Shown: positions 49,501 to 59,150 of the stretch, piece by piece
Layout of the letters: every line of letters begins with the position of its first letter
How positions within the stretch are numbered: position 1 is the first letter of the stretch
Origin: an uncultured Holophagaceae bacterium
Lineage (GTDB): Bacteria > Acidobacteriota > Holophagae > Holophagales > Holophagaceae
NCBI GenBank assembly: GCA_903913215.1
Contig: CAIWKE010000003.1
Location: forward strand, 310,001-374,000
DNA length: 64,000 nucleotides
Direction of reading: 5' to 3'
Position numbers and translations under genes: made by a program
The notes under the pieces: generated by a model
Database searches by the model: none
What the model was told of the DNA's origin: nothing
The model's input: the letters and a program-made list of their open reading frames with translations, nothing else

Positions 49501-51029
49501 TACTCGTACTCGATGGTGGCGGGCGGCTTCGAGGTGATGTCGTAGACCACGCGGTTGATGCCCTTCACCTCGTTCACGATGCGCTGAGCGATCTTCTCCA
49601 GCAGTTCGTGGGGGAGGCGCGCCCAGTCGGCAGTCATGAAGTCCTCGCTGGTCACGGCCCGCAGGGCGCACATCCACTCGAAGGTGCGTTCGTCCCCCAT
49701 GATGCCGACGGTCTGCACCGGCAGCAGTACGGCGAAGGCCTGGCTGGTCTTGCGGTACCAGCCGCTCTCCTTCAGTTCCTGCATGAAGATGGCGTCAGCA
49801 TTCTGCAGGATGGTGGCCCGCTCGCGGGTGATGGCCCCGGGCAGACGCACCGCCAGGCCGGGCCCGGGGAAGGGGTGGCGCTGGTTCATCTCCTCGGGCA
49901 GGCCCAAGGCCAGGCCCGTGGCCCGGACTTCGTCCTTGAACAGCTCCCGCAGGGGCTCCACCAGCTTCAGCTTCATGCGCTCCGGCAGGCCGCCCACGTT
50001 ATGGTGGGACTTCACTAGGATGGCTCCGCCAATGCCGCTGCTCTCGATGACGTCGGGGTACGTGGTGCCCTGGCCCAGGAAGTCCGCATGGACCTTGGTG
50101 GCCTCCCGCTCAAAGACCTCGATGAAGTGGCCGCCGATGATCTTGCGCTTGGTCTCGGGATCCGTGACGCCTTCCAGGGCGCCCAGGAACTCATCTGAGG
50201 CATCCACCCAGATGACGTTGAGCTCGAAGGGGGCGAAGTAGGCCTGCACCTGCTTCATCTCGTCCTTGCGCATGAGGCCGTGGTCCACGAAGACGCAGGT
50301 GAGCTGCTTCCCGATGGCCTTGTGCAGCAGCAGGGCCGCCACGCTGGAGTCCACGCCGCCGCTGAGGCCCAGCACCACGGTGCCCGAGCCCACCTGGTCG
50401 CGGATGACCTTCACCTTCTCGTCGATGAAGTTGCCGGCGTTCCAGTCCAGGATCATGCCGCAGTGCTTCACGAAATTGAGCAGCAGGGGCGTGCCCTGGG
50501 AGCTGTGGGTCACTTCAGGGTGAAACTGGATGCCGTAGATGCGGCGAGCCGCGTCCTCCATGGCCGCCACGGGCACGCTGGGGGTGCGCGCCGTCACCGT
50601 GAAGCCCGCCGGTGCGGCCTCCACGTGATCACCGTGGCTCATCCAGACCTGCTGCATGTGGGGCAGACCCGCGAAGAGCACAGAGCCCTCGGGGGTGACC
50701 TGGATCTCGGCCTTGCCGTACTCGCGGCTGGTGGCCCGGTGCAGCTGCCCACCCAGGTTCCGGGCCATGATCTGCTGGCCGTAGCAGATGCCGAGTACCG
50801 GCACGCCCAGGTCGAGGATGGCCATGTCCAGTTCCGGCGCTCCGGGCTCCAGCACGGAGTTGGGCCCCCCGGAGAGGATTACGCCCTTCAGGTCCGGCCC
50901 GGCGATCTCGGCGGCGCTGGTCCCACTGTTGTAGACTAGGCCGAAGGCCCCCAGCTCGCGCAGGCGCCTCGTGATGAGGCGGGTGTACTGGCTGCCGTAG
51001 TCGATGATGGCGATGCGCTCGTGGTGCAT
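49500..51029 (-). CDS. guaA: GMP synthase (glutamine-hydrolysing)
   Basis: 509 residues from the ATG at 51029 (GGAG upstream). Glutaminase half: IIDYGSQYTRLITRRLRELG, ILSGGPNSV, nucleophile Cys in PVLGICYGQQIMARNLGG, and IYGIQFHPEVTHSSQG. ATP-pyrophosphatase half: VVLGLSGGVDSSVAALLLHK (P-loop), then KSHHNVGGLPERMKLKLVEP and PFPGPGLAVRLPG, with the C-terminal dimerisation domain to KPPATIEYE. It makes GMP from XMP and glutamine. Confidence 0.97.
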   Translation of the reverse strand: MHHERIAIIDYGSQYTRLITRRLRELGAFGLVYNSGTSAAEIAGPDLKGVILSGGPNSVLEPGAPELDMAILDLGVPVLGICYGQQIMARNLGGQLHRATSREYGKAEIQVTPEGSVLFAGLPHMQQVWMSHGDHVEAAPAGFTVTARTPSVPVAAMEDAARRIYGIQFHPEVTHSSQGTPLLLNFVKHCGMILDWNAGNFIDEKVKVIRDQVGSGTVVLGLSGGVDSSVAALLLHKAIGKQLTCVFVDHGLMRKDEMKQVQAYFAPFELNVIWVDASDEFLGALEGVTDPETKRKIIGGHFIEVFEREATKVHADFLGQGTTYPDVIESSGIGGAILVKSHHNVGGLPERMKLKLVEPLRELFKDEVRATGLALGLPEEMNQRHPFPGPGLAVRLPGAITRERATILQNADAIFMQELKESGWYRKTSQAFAVLLPVQTVGIMGDERTFEWMCALRAVTSEDFMTADWARLPHELLEKIAQRIVNEVKGINRVVYDITSKPPATIEYE

Positions 51030-51103
51030 GGGTGCTCCAGCCTCCATCTTCAGGCATCGGGGCGACCTTGACCAGTTCGGGAGGCCCTGATCCAGAGTTG
51101 GCG

Positions 51104-52870
51104 CTACTTTGCCGCGCCCCGCCCCTTCAGCGCCGCCAGCAGGCCCCGCAGGGCATTGCGGTCATAGTCATTCCCGGCCTTGGCCAGGGCCGCCTCCACC
51201 CGGCGGATGGCCTCGGCGTCCCGGTCCTGGGCCAGCAGCCCCATGACCTCTCGGCCCAGCGGGGCCATGTAGTCGGGCAGGCTGAACTTCAGGGGCACCG
51301 TGGGTTTGACGGGAGGGGGCTGGCCAGGGGGCCCGGGCAGGATCAGGTCAGGCATCAGGTCCGGAACCCGCTCCTGCTTCCGTTCCAGGAATGCCGCGAG
51401 TCGGCTCTCATAGGACGCCACCAGACGTCGTTCCGCCTCGCTGCTGGCCAGCCGCCGAAGCTGGGCGGCGATGGCCTGGGCCTCAGCCTCCAGGTCCAGG
51501 TTCAGGCAGGCCACCCCCAGGTTGATGCGGTGGGCCAGCTGGTTGGGCTCCAGTTCCACGGCCCTGCGCCCCTCCTGGAGGGCCCGGGCGGGATCCCGTG
51601 GCTCGAAGCTGTACTGGCGGCAGAGGGCCATGTGGATCCCCGGGAAGTCCGGGCGCAGGTCCCGGGCAGCCTCCAGCCAGGCCAGGATCTGGGTCGCCTC
51701 GGCCGCCCCGCCGCGGGGTTGCTGCTGGGCCAAGAGAGCAAGGTGGTAGGGCACTCGGAAGTCCTGGCTGCCTAGGGCCAGGGCCGCCTGGAACGCCTGC
51801 CGGGCTGGCTCCGCCTCACCGCGCAGGAGATGGCTCAGGGCCAGGGCCGCCTGCACCTCGGGGGCCTTGGGCGCCAGGCCCTGGGCCCGGGCCAGGAGGG
51901 GCTCTGCGGCGGCCACCAGGTGGGTGTGTTGGAGGAACTCCGCCTGGACCACCAGGGCCTGGGCCTCGTCCAGGCGCCGAACCTGGAAGTCGGCATCGCT
52001 GAGCTTCAAGGCCAGGGGCAGGCTCAGGTAGCGGAAGGCCGACCGGTTGGCATAGGCCCCCACGGTCGCTGTGAGCTTGCCCAGGTCGCCGAAGGCCGAC
52101 CGGGCGGCCTGGAGCGGATCGGGCTCCACTTGGCTGGCCTTCAGGAAGGCCCCGAAGAGCTCCGCCTTTTGCGCCTGCTCATCCAGGAAGAGGTAGTGCA
52201 CCAAGGCCCAGCTCTGGGCGTAGAAGATGCCGGTCTTCTCCCCCTCCTGATAGTGGGGCGAGTCGTGGGTCACCGTGAGCAGGGTCTCCATGGGCAGGCG
52301 GACACTGCTGCGCAGCTTCTGGAGGCGGCCCCGCGGCACGCGCCCGATGAAGACCTGGTCGGCCCGGATCTGGGTGGCGCCGTAGAAATCCGCGATGCCT
52401 TCGTCCAACCACGTGGGCAGGGCCGGGAAGTTCTGGTGGACGATGCTGTGGGTGTACTCGTGAAAGAGCACAAAGTAGGGCTGGTCCGCCTGGTGATCCA
52501 CGTCCAGGCGCAGGATGGCGTAGTTGCGCTCCGCGCCGCCGATGAAGACTCCGGCGGGACGGGAGGGATCCTGGCCCGTGAAGAACTTCGGGAACAGCCG
52601 CTTCATGGCCGCCTCGTCCTCCACCACCACGATGAGCATGGGCTTGGGCGGATCCACACGGAGCCCGGGAATGACCTTGTCGAAGACGCTGCGAATGCCT
52701 TCGAAGCCCAGGAGCGCCGTGCGAGCCTCCGCCTCGCCGGCGTTGGAATAGACGGTGAAGTGCGGCGAACGCAGCTCCACCCATGCATCCGGGCGGGCGG
52801 CCCCGAGCCCCGTTCCCCAGGTCAGCAGCAGGCTGAACCCGAGGAAGCGGAGCCGTGCCAGGACCGCCAT
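51104..52870 (-). CDS. Exported peptidase-MA-like protein with TPR repeats
   Basis: 588 residues with a signal peptide (LRFLGFSLLLTWGTGLGA). A DUF1570/peptidase MA-type domain has WVELRSPHFTVYSNAGEAEA, the zinc site LFHEYTHSIVHQNFPALPTW and LDEGIADFYGATQ (about residues 135-165). TPR repeats follow (FLQHTHLVAAAEPLLARAQG, VQAALALSHLLRGEAEPARQ, and others). It probably acts in the periplasm; substrate unknown. It starts 10 bp after the glyS stop, so it may share the glyQS transcript. Confidence 0.85.
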   Translation of the reverse strand: MAVLARLRFLGFSLLLTWGTGLGAARPDAWVELRSPHFTVYSNAGEAEARTALLGFEGIRSVFDKVIPGLRVDPPKPMLIVVVEDEAAMKRLFPKFFTGQDPSRPAGVFIGGAERNYAILRLDVDHQADQPYFVLFHEYTHSIVHQNFPALPTWLDEGIADFYGATQIRADQVFIGRVPRGRLQKLRSSVRLPMETLLTVTHDSPHYQEGEKTGIFYAQSWALVHYLFLDEQAQKAELFGAFLKASQVEPDPLQAARSAFGDLGKLTATVGAYANRSAFRYLSLPLALKLSDADFQVRRLDEAQALVVQAEFLQHTHLVAAAEPLLARAQGLAPKAPEVQAALALSHLLRGEAEPARQAFQAALALGSQDFRVPYHLALLAQQQPRGGAAEATQILAWLEAARDLRPDFPGIHMALCRQYSFEPRDPARALQEGRRAVELEPNQLAHRINLGVACLNLDLEAEAQAIAAQLRRLASSEAERRLVASYESRLAAFLERKQERVPDLMPDLILPGPPGQPPPVKPTVPLKFSLPDYMAPLGREVMGLLAQDRDAEAIRRVEAALAKAGNDYDRNALRGLLAALKGRGAAK

Positions 52871-52880
52871 GGCCGCCCGG

Positions 52881-54956
52881 TTACTGCCAGAGGCTGAAGT
52901 CCGCCACCCGCAGGAAGGCCTGCCGGAGCCGGAAGAGCAGGCTGAGGCGGGCCGCCCGCAGAGGCGCGTCCTCGCACTTCACCATCACAGAGTTGAAGAA
53001 GGCCTCCAGGGGCTGCGCCAGATCCGCCAGGGCAGCCAACAGCGCCCCCTGTTCAGTCTTCGCTTCAACCTCGACCAGCTTGTCAGCCAGCAGAATCTCT
53101 TCGGCCTGTGTCAGCAGCCCCCTCACGAGCTCGCCGGAGGCGAGTTCGTCCTTCAAGATATTCCCAATGCGCTTCGCACTCTGCGCCAGGGAGGTGAAGC
53201 GGGCATCTTCGGCGAAGGCGGACAGGGCCTCGCACCGGGCCCGCAGGTCCGCCAGGTCCAGCCAGCCCGCAGCCAGGGCCGAGCGACGCACCGAGGGGGC
53301 GTAACCCGCCTGCTCCAGCTGGTAGGCCACCCGGTCCTTGAAGAAGGCCAGGAGGGCCTCGGTGCTTTCGGCCGCGGGCTTCGTGGCTTTGGGGCCCACG
53401 ATGCGCAGGGCCGCCTCGATGAGATCAGCAGGGGTGAATGGCCAGCCCTGTTCCCAGAGGATGCGCACCACGCCCTGCCCTGCCCGGCGCAGGGCCAGGG
53501 GATCCTTGGAGCCGCTGGGGATGAGTCCCACGGCGAAGCAGCCCGCCACGGTATCCAGCTTGTCGCACAGCGAAAGCAGGCAGCCCAGGGACGTACCGGG
53601 GATCGCGTCCTCAGCCCCCACGGGGCGATAGTGCTCCTTCACGGCCTGCCAGACTTCCTCGTGGGCGCCCTCATGGCGGAGGTACTCGCCACCCATGATG
53701 CCCTGCAGTTCCGGGAACTCGCCCACCATGAGGGTGCGCAGGTCGCACTTGGCCATGCGGGCCGCTTCCAGGGCGCGGTCGATGTGCTCGTCGTCCTTCG
53801 AAAGGCGCGAAGCGAGGGTCTTCGTCAAGGCGACCACGCGCCCCGTCTTGTCGTAGTAACTGCCCAGTTCCCGCTGGAAGGTGAGCGCCTGAAGTTTTTC
53901 CAGCCGGGCCGACAGCGGCTGCTTCCGGTCCTCCGCGAAGAAGAAGCGGGCATCGTAGAGCCTGGCCTTCAGGACCCACTCGTTGCCCGCCTTCACGTAG
54001 CCTGCGGGATCGTCTGTGCGATTGGCGGCCGTGAGGAAGAAGGGCAGCAACTCCGTGCCATCCAGCCTCTCGATGCAGAAGCTCTTCTGGTGCTCGCGCA
54101 GGGAGGTGACCAGCACCTCCTTGGGCAGTTCCAGGAAGCTGGCCGGGAACTCGCCCCGCACGATCTTGGGGAATTCCACGATCTCCGCCAGGGTATCCAG
54201 CAGCTCTGCGTCGGCCACCAGGCGACCACCCGCTTCTGCGGCCTGGTCCTGCAACTGGGTGGCGATGCGGCTGCGGCGCAGGTCCAGGCTCACCACCACA
54301 CCGGCGGCTTCCAGCTTGGCCTCGTAGACCCCCGGCGTGGCGATCAGGATGGGCGCGGGGTGCTCGCGGTGATGGAGGCGGTGACCCCAGGTGGTGTTGG
54401 TGGCGGTGACGCCATCAACGGTGATGGGGATGACCGTCTCGCCCAGCAGGCACAGCAGGTTGCGGATGGGGCGCACGAACTCGAAGTCCGAGCGGCCCCA
54501 GCGCATGGCTTTGGGGACGTGCAGTCCGGCGATGAGGCCGGGCAAGGCCTCCATGAGCAGGTCCGTGGTGGGGCGGCCCACCTTGGTGACCGTCACCACG
54601 GCGCAGGGTTCCTTCTTGCCGGTGGGCTGCTCGAAGCGCACGGCGCTGAAATCCAGACCCCACTTCTCGGCGAACTTCAGGCCCTGGATCGTGGGCTGGC
54701 CCGCCTCGTCCACGCACATGCGCTGGGGCGGCCCCACCTGAATGTCGGTCTGGTCCAACTGGGCCAGGGGCAGCCCAACCGCGCGCCAGGCCAGCTTGCG
54801 CGGCGAGTAGAAGGTCTCCAGCGCGACCGCGCCAAGTCCCTGAGCCGAGGCCCAGGCCGTGAAGGCGGTCTCGAAGTCCTCCGTGAGCGGCTTCAGGAAC
54901 CGCGCCGGGATCTCCTCACAGTGCAGTTCCAGCAGGAAGGTCGAATTGGCGCTCAC
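52881..54956 (-). CDS. glyS: Glycine-tRNA ligase beta subunit
   Basis: 691 residues, usual length. [20 protein letters not shown] at the N-terminus, FLGELPKEVL-type catalytic-support region ([20 protein letters not shown]), RDGTELLP-like segments, the HD-like domain around [40 protein letters not shown], and the C-terminal anticodon-binding DALR region. Overlaps glyQ by 4 nt. Confidence 0.96.
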   Translation of the reverse strand: MSANSTFLLELHCEEIPARFLKPLTEDFETAFTAWASAQGLGAVALETFYSPRKLAWRAVGLPLAQLDQTDIQVGPPQRMCVDEAGQPTIQGLKFAEKWGLDFSAVRFEQPTGKKEPCAVVTVTKVGRPTTDLLMEALPGLIAGLHVPKAMRWGRSDFEFVRPIRNLLCLLGETVIPITVDGVTATNTTWGHRLHHREHPAPILIATPGVYEAKLEAAGVVVSLDLRRSRIATQLQDQAAEAGGRLVADAELLDTLAEIVEFPKIVRGEFPASFLELPKEVLVTSLREHQKSFCIERLDGTELLPFFLTAANRTDDPAGYVKAGNEWVLKARLYDARFFFAEDRKQPLSARLEKLQALTFQRELGSYYDKTGRVVALTKTLASRLSKDDEHIDRALEAARMAKCDLRTLMVGEFPELQGIMGGEYLRHEGAHEEVWQAVKEHYRPVGAEDAIPGTSLGCLLSLCDKLDTVAGCFAVGLIPSGSKDPLALRRAGQGVVRILWEQGWPFTPADLIEAALRIVGPKATKPAAESTEALLAFFKDRVAYQLEQAGYAPSVRRSALAAGWLDLADLRARCEALSAFAEDARFTSLAQSAKRIGNILKDELASGELVRGLLTQAEEILLADKLVEVEAKTEQGALLAALADLAQPLEAFFNSVMVKCEDAPLRAARLSLLFRLRQAFLRVADFSLWQ

Positions 54957-55858
54957 TGAGCACCCCCCTTCGCCGAAGCTGCGACATGTTCCGTTTCATG
55001 CTCCAGATAAGCCTTGGCGCACCCACAGGCCAGGTCCCGCACGCGCTTGATGATGCCCGGCCGCTCCGTGGTGCTCACGGCCCCGCGGGCATCCAGCACA
55101 TGGAAGGTGTGGCTCATCTTGAGGGCCTGCTCGTAGGCGCTGAGGAAGTGGCCGTGGTCCTTCAGCAGGCGCCAGCCCTCCTTCTCGAAGCTCTCGAAGA
55201 GGCTGCGGTGCAGGTCCAGGTCCGCGTGCTCGAAGCTGTAGGCGCTCAGCTCGAACTCCTCGCGCTGGCGCATCTGGCCGTAGGTGACCGGGAAGACGCC
55301 TTCGTCCGTCTTCACCTCGCCGTGAATGAGGTCGAAGATGTTGTCATAGCCCCCCAGGAACATGCAGATGCGCTCGATGCCATAGGTCAGCTCGGCGCTC
55401 ACGGGTCGGCAGTCCTGGCCGCCCACCTGCTGGAAGTAGGTGAACTGGCTGATCTCCATGCCATCCAGCACCACCTGCCACCCTACGCCCCAGGCGCCGA
55501 GCGAGGGGGACTCCCAGTTGTCCTCCTCAAAGCGGAGGTCATGCTTGGAGAAGTCGATGCCAAGCGCCTCCAGGCTCTCGATGTAGAGATCCTGCACCGC
55601 AGCGGGGCTGGGCTTGAGGATGACCTGGAACTGGAGGTGCTTATAGACCCGGAAGGGGTTCTCACCGTAGCGGCCATCCGCCGGGCGGCGGGAGGGCTCG
55701 ACGTAGGCCACATTCCAGGGTTTGTCCCCCAGGGCGCCAAAGAAGGTGAGCGGATTCATGGTGCCCGCGCCCTTCTCCAGGTCGTAGGGCTGGCCGATGA
55801 GGCAGCCCCGGTCGGCCCAGAACCGCTGCAGGCGGAGGATCAGTTCCTGGATGTGCAT
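54953..55858 (-). CDS. glyQ: Glycine-tRNA ligase alpha subunit
   Basis: 301 residues. [60 protein letters not shown] and [20 protein letters not shown] are alpha-subunit motifs, with the class II motif 3 region in [18 protein letters not shown]. First gene of glyQS. The alpha2beta2 form is typical of bacteria. Confidence 0.97.
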   Translation of the reverse strand: MHIQELILRLQRFWADRGCLIGQPYDLEKGAGTMNPLTFFGALGDKPWNVAYVEPSRRPADGRYGENPFRVYKHLQFQVILKPSPAAVQDLYIESLEALGIDFSKHDLRFEEDNWESPSLGAWGVGWQVVLDGMEISQFTYFQQVGGQDCRPVSAELTYGIERICMFLGGYDNIFDLIHGEVKTDEGVFPVTYGQMRQREEFELSAYSFEHADLDLHRSLFESFEKEGWRLLKDHGHFLSAYEQALKMSHTFHVLDARGAVSTTERPGIIKRVRDLACGCAKAYLEHETEHVAASAKGGAQ

Positions 55859-55910
55859 GGGAGCTCGCCAAAACCAGTATTGTAGCGGGTTATCGGCGAT
55901 TTGGTAAGCG
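55859..55910 (-). promoter_or_regulatory. glyQS promoter
   Basis: On the minus strand TTACCA (55902-55907) and TACAAT (55879-55884) are separated by exactly 17 bp, a good sigma-70-type pair. The predicted transcript starts about 14 nt before the glyQ ATG. No T-box or riboswitch-like leader fits in this space. Confidence 0.6.
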
Positions 55911-56332
55911 CCAGTAGGGCTCGCGGGCGACCCCGCCTGGATTCCCAGCGCATGCCTAGGAGGTCCTCACGACGTGTGTGTCTGCGAGCAGATCGTATAG
56001 GCAGCTTGAGGCAGGAGCACCGGAAGGGCATCCATGAGCACGACCAGCAGGACCAGTTACCGGACCTGCACAACCGCCAGCGCCAGGCAGAGGACCAGGT
56101 CCACGGCCAAGGCCAGAAGCCAACCCGTGCGACTGGCGGCGATGAGATCATCGGCATCAGCTGCGGAAAAGGTGTCCGTCGGCTCGTCTTGTAATCGGAA
56201 ATTTGCCCCCATTTGATGCCTACTTCGCAAGCATCTTGATTATTTTCCAATCCTTGGCAGGCCCTGGGCCGCTCCGCCCCCGGTTGTCCTACAGCGTCCC
56301 TCATGTTCAGCTGGAGGTCTCCAGGAGCCCCC
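55859..56332. other. Gene-poor stretch (474 bp) between glyQS and the YciI-like gene
   Basis: Besides the glyQ promoter there is no gene I can support. On the minus strand a short frame at about 56175-56065 reads IAASRTGWLLALAVDLVLCLAL followed by AVVQVR and a stop, then LVLLVVLMDALPVLLP, hydrophobic like a membrane protein but interrupted. It may be a decayed gene. Confidence 0.35.
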
Positions 56333-56626
56333 ATGTACGCACTCGTGCTTGTTCGCTACCGCCGTCCCCTCGCCGAGGTGGAGGCCGTCACCGAGGCCCA
56401 CCGCGCCTACCTCAAGAGCCTCCAGGAACAGGGCATCGTGGTGGCCTCCGGCCCCCTGGACCCACGCTTCGGCGGCATGTGGCTGGTGCGCGTGCAGGAC
56501 GAGAATCCCCTGGCGGACCTGGACAAGCTCCGGGACGGCGACCCCTTCCACCAGCACGGTCTCGCCAACTACGAGCTGCTGCCCTGGAAGGTCATGCAGG
56601 GCAAGGATGGCTTCGACAAGATGTAG
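56333..56626 (+). CDS. YciI-like (YCII-domain) protein
   Basis: 97 residues from the ATG at 56333 (AGGAG upstream). YALVLVRYRRPLAEVEAVTE, HRAYLKSLQEQGIVVASGPL, GMWLVRVQDENPLADLDKLR and DPFHQHGLANYELLPW match the ferredoxin-like YCII fold with the conserved His and Asp. Typical small dimeric proteins of uncertain enzymatic role. It ends 4 bp from the convergent MCE gene. Confidence 0.88.
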   Translation: MYALVLVRYRRPLAEVEAVTEAHRAYLKSLQEQGIVVASGPLDPRFGGMWLVRVQDENPLADLDKLRDGDPFHQHGLANYELLPWKVMQGKDGFDKM

Positions 56627-56629
56627 GAC

Positions 56630-57601
56630 CTAAGGCGCCTGCGGCTTCGGCGCCTGCTTTCCCGCTTCCACGTACTTCCTGGCCTTTTCCCGCTCGGCCT
56701 CGCTGGGCGTGCCCCAGACCACGCGGTTGGGCTTCTGCTTGAGCAGCTCCAGCAACTCCTCCACGGAGGCCAGGGAGCGGCGGAGGCTCTTGAGGCTCTG
56801 TTCCAGCTCCGGTTGGTTTTCCGTGGCGAAGCGGCCCATGAAGGTCTCGGCCTGCTTGAGCGTGGCCGCCAGACTCACGAGGATCTGATCCAGCTCGGGC
56901 CCGCGCTTCTCCAAGAGGGCCCTGACACTGCTGAGGCTCTTGTCCAGGGAGGCCAGGGCCTTGTCCGCCTCGCCCATGCTGTGGTCCGCGTGGCCCACCA
57001 GACCACGGCTCTCCTGGGCCAGGGCCTGGAAGTCCCGCAGCGTGCGGTCCAGTGATGACAGAGCCTGGTGCACCGAAGGATGGTCCAGCAGGTCCCCCAG
57101 GCCCTTCTGCTCCACCCGGGCCCGCAGCCCATCCACGCCCGCAGTGAGGCTGGCCATGAGGTGGTCCGCCCGCTCCAGCACCCCGGCGATGGAGACGCCC
57201 GAATCACCCGGGAGCTCCTCCCCCGCCACCAGAAGCTGCCGCCGCTCCGCCAACTCCGGCAGACGCAGGTCCAGCATGACACTGCCCACGCCCTTGGGGG
57301 CCAGGCTGGCCCGGGTGCCGCGCCAGAGCTGGATGTCCTCGCGCACGGCGATGCGGGCCAGGAAGTGGTAGTCCTTGCCCTCCTGCCGCATGTCCACGCG
57401 TTCCACGGAGCCCACGTGGTATCCCTTCAGCTGGACGTCCGTGCCCGGGGCCAGGCCCTCCATCTGGTCCAGGTGCACCGTCAACGGATAGGTGCGCTCC
57501 GTGACTGCCTTGGCGTTCTTGAACACCACCAGACCCCCGAAGAGGGCCAAGGCCAGGAGCACGAAGAGACCGAGCCGGGCATCCTGCTTCTCGAAGTTCA
57601 T
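56630..57601 (-). CDS. mlaD: MCE-domain lipid-transport protein (MlaD-like)
   Basis: 323 residues: an N-terminal membrane helix (LGLFVLLALALFGGLVVFKN), the MCE domain (YPLTVHLDQMEGLAPGTDVQ, LKGYHVGSVERVDM, RASLAPKGVGSVMLDLRLP), then a long coiled-coil region (LDRTLRDFQALAQESRGLVG, DKALASLDKSLSSVRALLEK, LKQAETFMGRFATENQPELE). The coil makes it longer than E. coli MlaD and like the PqiB/Mce-type tunnel formers. It overlaps the ATPase gene by 4 nt; anchored to the inner membrane, it would bind phospholipids. Confidence 0.9.
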   Translation of the reverse strand: MNFEKQDARLGLFVLLALALFGGLVVFKNAKAVTERTYPLTVHLDQMEGLAPGTDVQLKGYHVGSVERVDMRQEGKDYHFLARIAVREDIQLWRGTRASLAPKGVGSVMLDLRLPELAERRQLLVAGEELPGDSGVSIAGVLERADHLMASLTAGVDGLRARVEQKGLGDLLDHPSVHQALSSLDRTLRDFQALAQESRGLVGHADHSMGEADKALASLDKSLSSVRALLEKRGPELDQILVSLAATLKQAETFMGRFATENQPELEQSLKSLRRSLASVEELLELLKQKPNRVVWGTPSEAEREKARKYVEAGKQAPKPQAP

Positions 57602-58263
57602 GGGGTCTCCAACGACGGGATGGGCGCATTCAGGTGGAGGTGCTCCGGGATCATCTCCGCGAAGGGGCCGGGCTCTTCCTGGGCGAGCACCAGGGTGATC
57701 CCCGGGTCCGCCACCCAGGCCTGGATGAGCGCCAGGGTCAGGGCCCGATCCGCGCTATCCAGTCCCTCCAGGGGATCGTCCAGCAGGATCAGCTCCGGCT
57801 GCAGGGCCAGGATCCGGGCCAGGTTGCCGTGGCGGCGGGCCGCGCCGCTCAGCGCATGGGGCCGCAGCGCCGCCACGGACCCGAGGCCCACCTGCTCCAG
57901 AGCCGCCTCCACCCGCGTCTGGATCTGGGCCGGGGGCAGCCCCAGAAAGCGCAGAGGCAGGGCCAGGTTTTCGCGGAGGCTGAGGTTCGAGAGCAGGCCT
58001 CCGGAGGCGAAGGCAAAGCCCACCCGCAGGCGGCCCAGGAGCGCCATGGCCCCCTCCCCGGGCCAGAGCCGCTGGCCGCCCACGGTCACAGTGCCCCGCC
58101 GGGGCTGCTCCACGCCGCCGAGTACCCGCAGCAGTCGACTCTTGCCGGCGCCGCTGGGCCCCGTCAGCAGCCACTTCCCGCCCTTGAGCACCGACCAGTC
58201 CAGGTCCCGGAGGAGCCAACGTCCTTCGGGATCGGTCAGGGAGAGCTCGCGCAGCTCGATCAT
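57598..58263 (-). CDS. ABC transporter ATP-binding protein of the Mla-type system
   Basis: 221 residues. Walker A TGPSGAGKSRL (about residues 36-46), signature LSGAARRHGNL (variant of LSGG), Walker B LILLDDPLEGLDS and a later LVLAQEE. The signature has Ala for the second Gly and Lys/Gln absent, which may reduce activity; the core motifs are otherwise intact. It lies between the permease and MCE genes, 14 bp after the permease stop. Confidence 0.87.
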   Translation of the reverse strand: MIELRELSLTDPEGRWLLRDLDWSVLKGGKWLLTGPSGAGKSRLLRVLGGVEQPRRGTVTVGGQRLWPGEGAMALLGRLRVGFAFASGGLLSNLSLRENLALPLRFLGLPPAQIQTRVEAALEQVGLGSVAALRPHALSGAARRHGNLARILALQPELILLDDPLEGLDSADRALTLALIQAWVADPGITLVLAQEEPGPFAEMIPEHLHLNAPIPSLETP

Positions 58264-58277
58264 GGCGCTCGCCTCGC

Positions 58278-59063
58278 TCAGAAGTAGAAGAGGGCTGCGA
58301 CCAGCCCGTCGATGAGGAAGACCGCGACCAGAGCCGACACCACGGTCTTGGTCACAGCCTGGGGGATCTCGGTCTGGCTGCGCCGAATCCGCAGGCCGAA
58401 GTGGCAGGCGTGGAAGGTGATGGCCCCCGCAAAGAGCACCACCTTCAGGAGGGTGGCCACGAAGTCCCGATTGGACAGAGTCTGTCGCACCGAGTCCATG
58501 TAGAACCCGAAGGTGACGCTGTACTTCAGCTTCGCCACCAGGAAGCCCCCGCCCAGGGCGGCCGCATCAAAAAAGACCACCAGGGCGAAGAGGGCGACCA
58601 GCACCCCCAGCCAGCGGGGCAGCAGCAGGTACTGGTAGGGATTCACGCCATGCAGGACCAGGGCATCCACCTCGCCGTTGAGTTGCATGGTGCCCAGCTC
58701 CGCCGCGATGGCCGTGGAACTGCGCCCGATGACCAGCACCGCCGTGAGCAGGGGCCCCAGCTCCCGCAGGATGATGAGCACCATGAGTACGCCGATGTAG
58801 TTCTCCGCCCCCAGCCCCGAAAGCTGGCTGAAGGCCTGGATGAGGGTCACAGCCCCCAGCAGCAGGGCGGTGCCCCCCACCAGCAGGAAGGCGTCCAGCC
58901 CCGTGAAGCGGATCTGCAGGCGGGTCTGACCCAGGACCGCCGCCACCTGGTCCAGGCGCAGAAGCAGGGCGTGGCGGAGTGTGCTCAGCACCAGATGCCC
59001 CTGGTCGCCCAGGAACTCCAGGAAGCCGCGCACCGGTGCGCCCAGTCGCGCAAGGAAAGTCAT
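58278..59063 (-). CDS. mlaE: MlaE-type ABC permease
   Basis: 261 residues, five to six membrane helices. QAFSQLSGLGAENYIGVLMV, the family motif ILRELGPLLTAVLVIGRSSTAIAAELGTM, and LNGEVDALVLHGVNPYQYLL are diagnostic of MlaE/YrbE permeases. It starts the operon permease-ATPase-MCE. No MlaC (periplasmic carrier) or MlaB (STAS) homologue is encoded next to it. Confidence 0.93.
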   Translation of the reverse strand: MTFLARLGAPVRGFLEFLGDQGHLVLSTLRHALLLRLDQVAAVLGQTRLQIRFTGLDAFLLVGGTALLLGAVTLIQAFSQLSGLGAENYIGVLMVLIILRELGPLLTAVLVIGRSSTAIAAELGTMQLNGEVDALVLHGVNPYQYLLLPRWLGVLVALFALVVFFDAAALGGGFLVAKLKYSVTFGFYMDSVRQTLSNRDFVATLLKVVLFAGAITFHACHFGLRIRRSQTEIPQAVTKTVVSALVAVFLIDGLVAALFYF

Positions 59064-59150
59064 CTCTCACCCAAGGGATGGCCCAGGCTAGCACCAACGA
59101 CCCTATTCCCGCGAAGAAGAACCGGGGCCTTGCGAAGAAAAGAACAAAGC

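Noticed and set aside
52755-54959. A 734-codon + strand open frame
   Set aside because: It lies antisense to glyS, which has all expected motifs and length. The predicted protein is rich in Gln/Gly/His/Arg in the manner of antisense shadows.
55859-56332. Glycine riboswitch or T-box upstream of glyQS
   Set aside because: The predicted leader is only about 14 nt, too short for either. No specifier-loop or glycine-aptamer features are seen.
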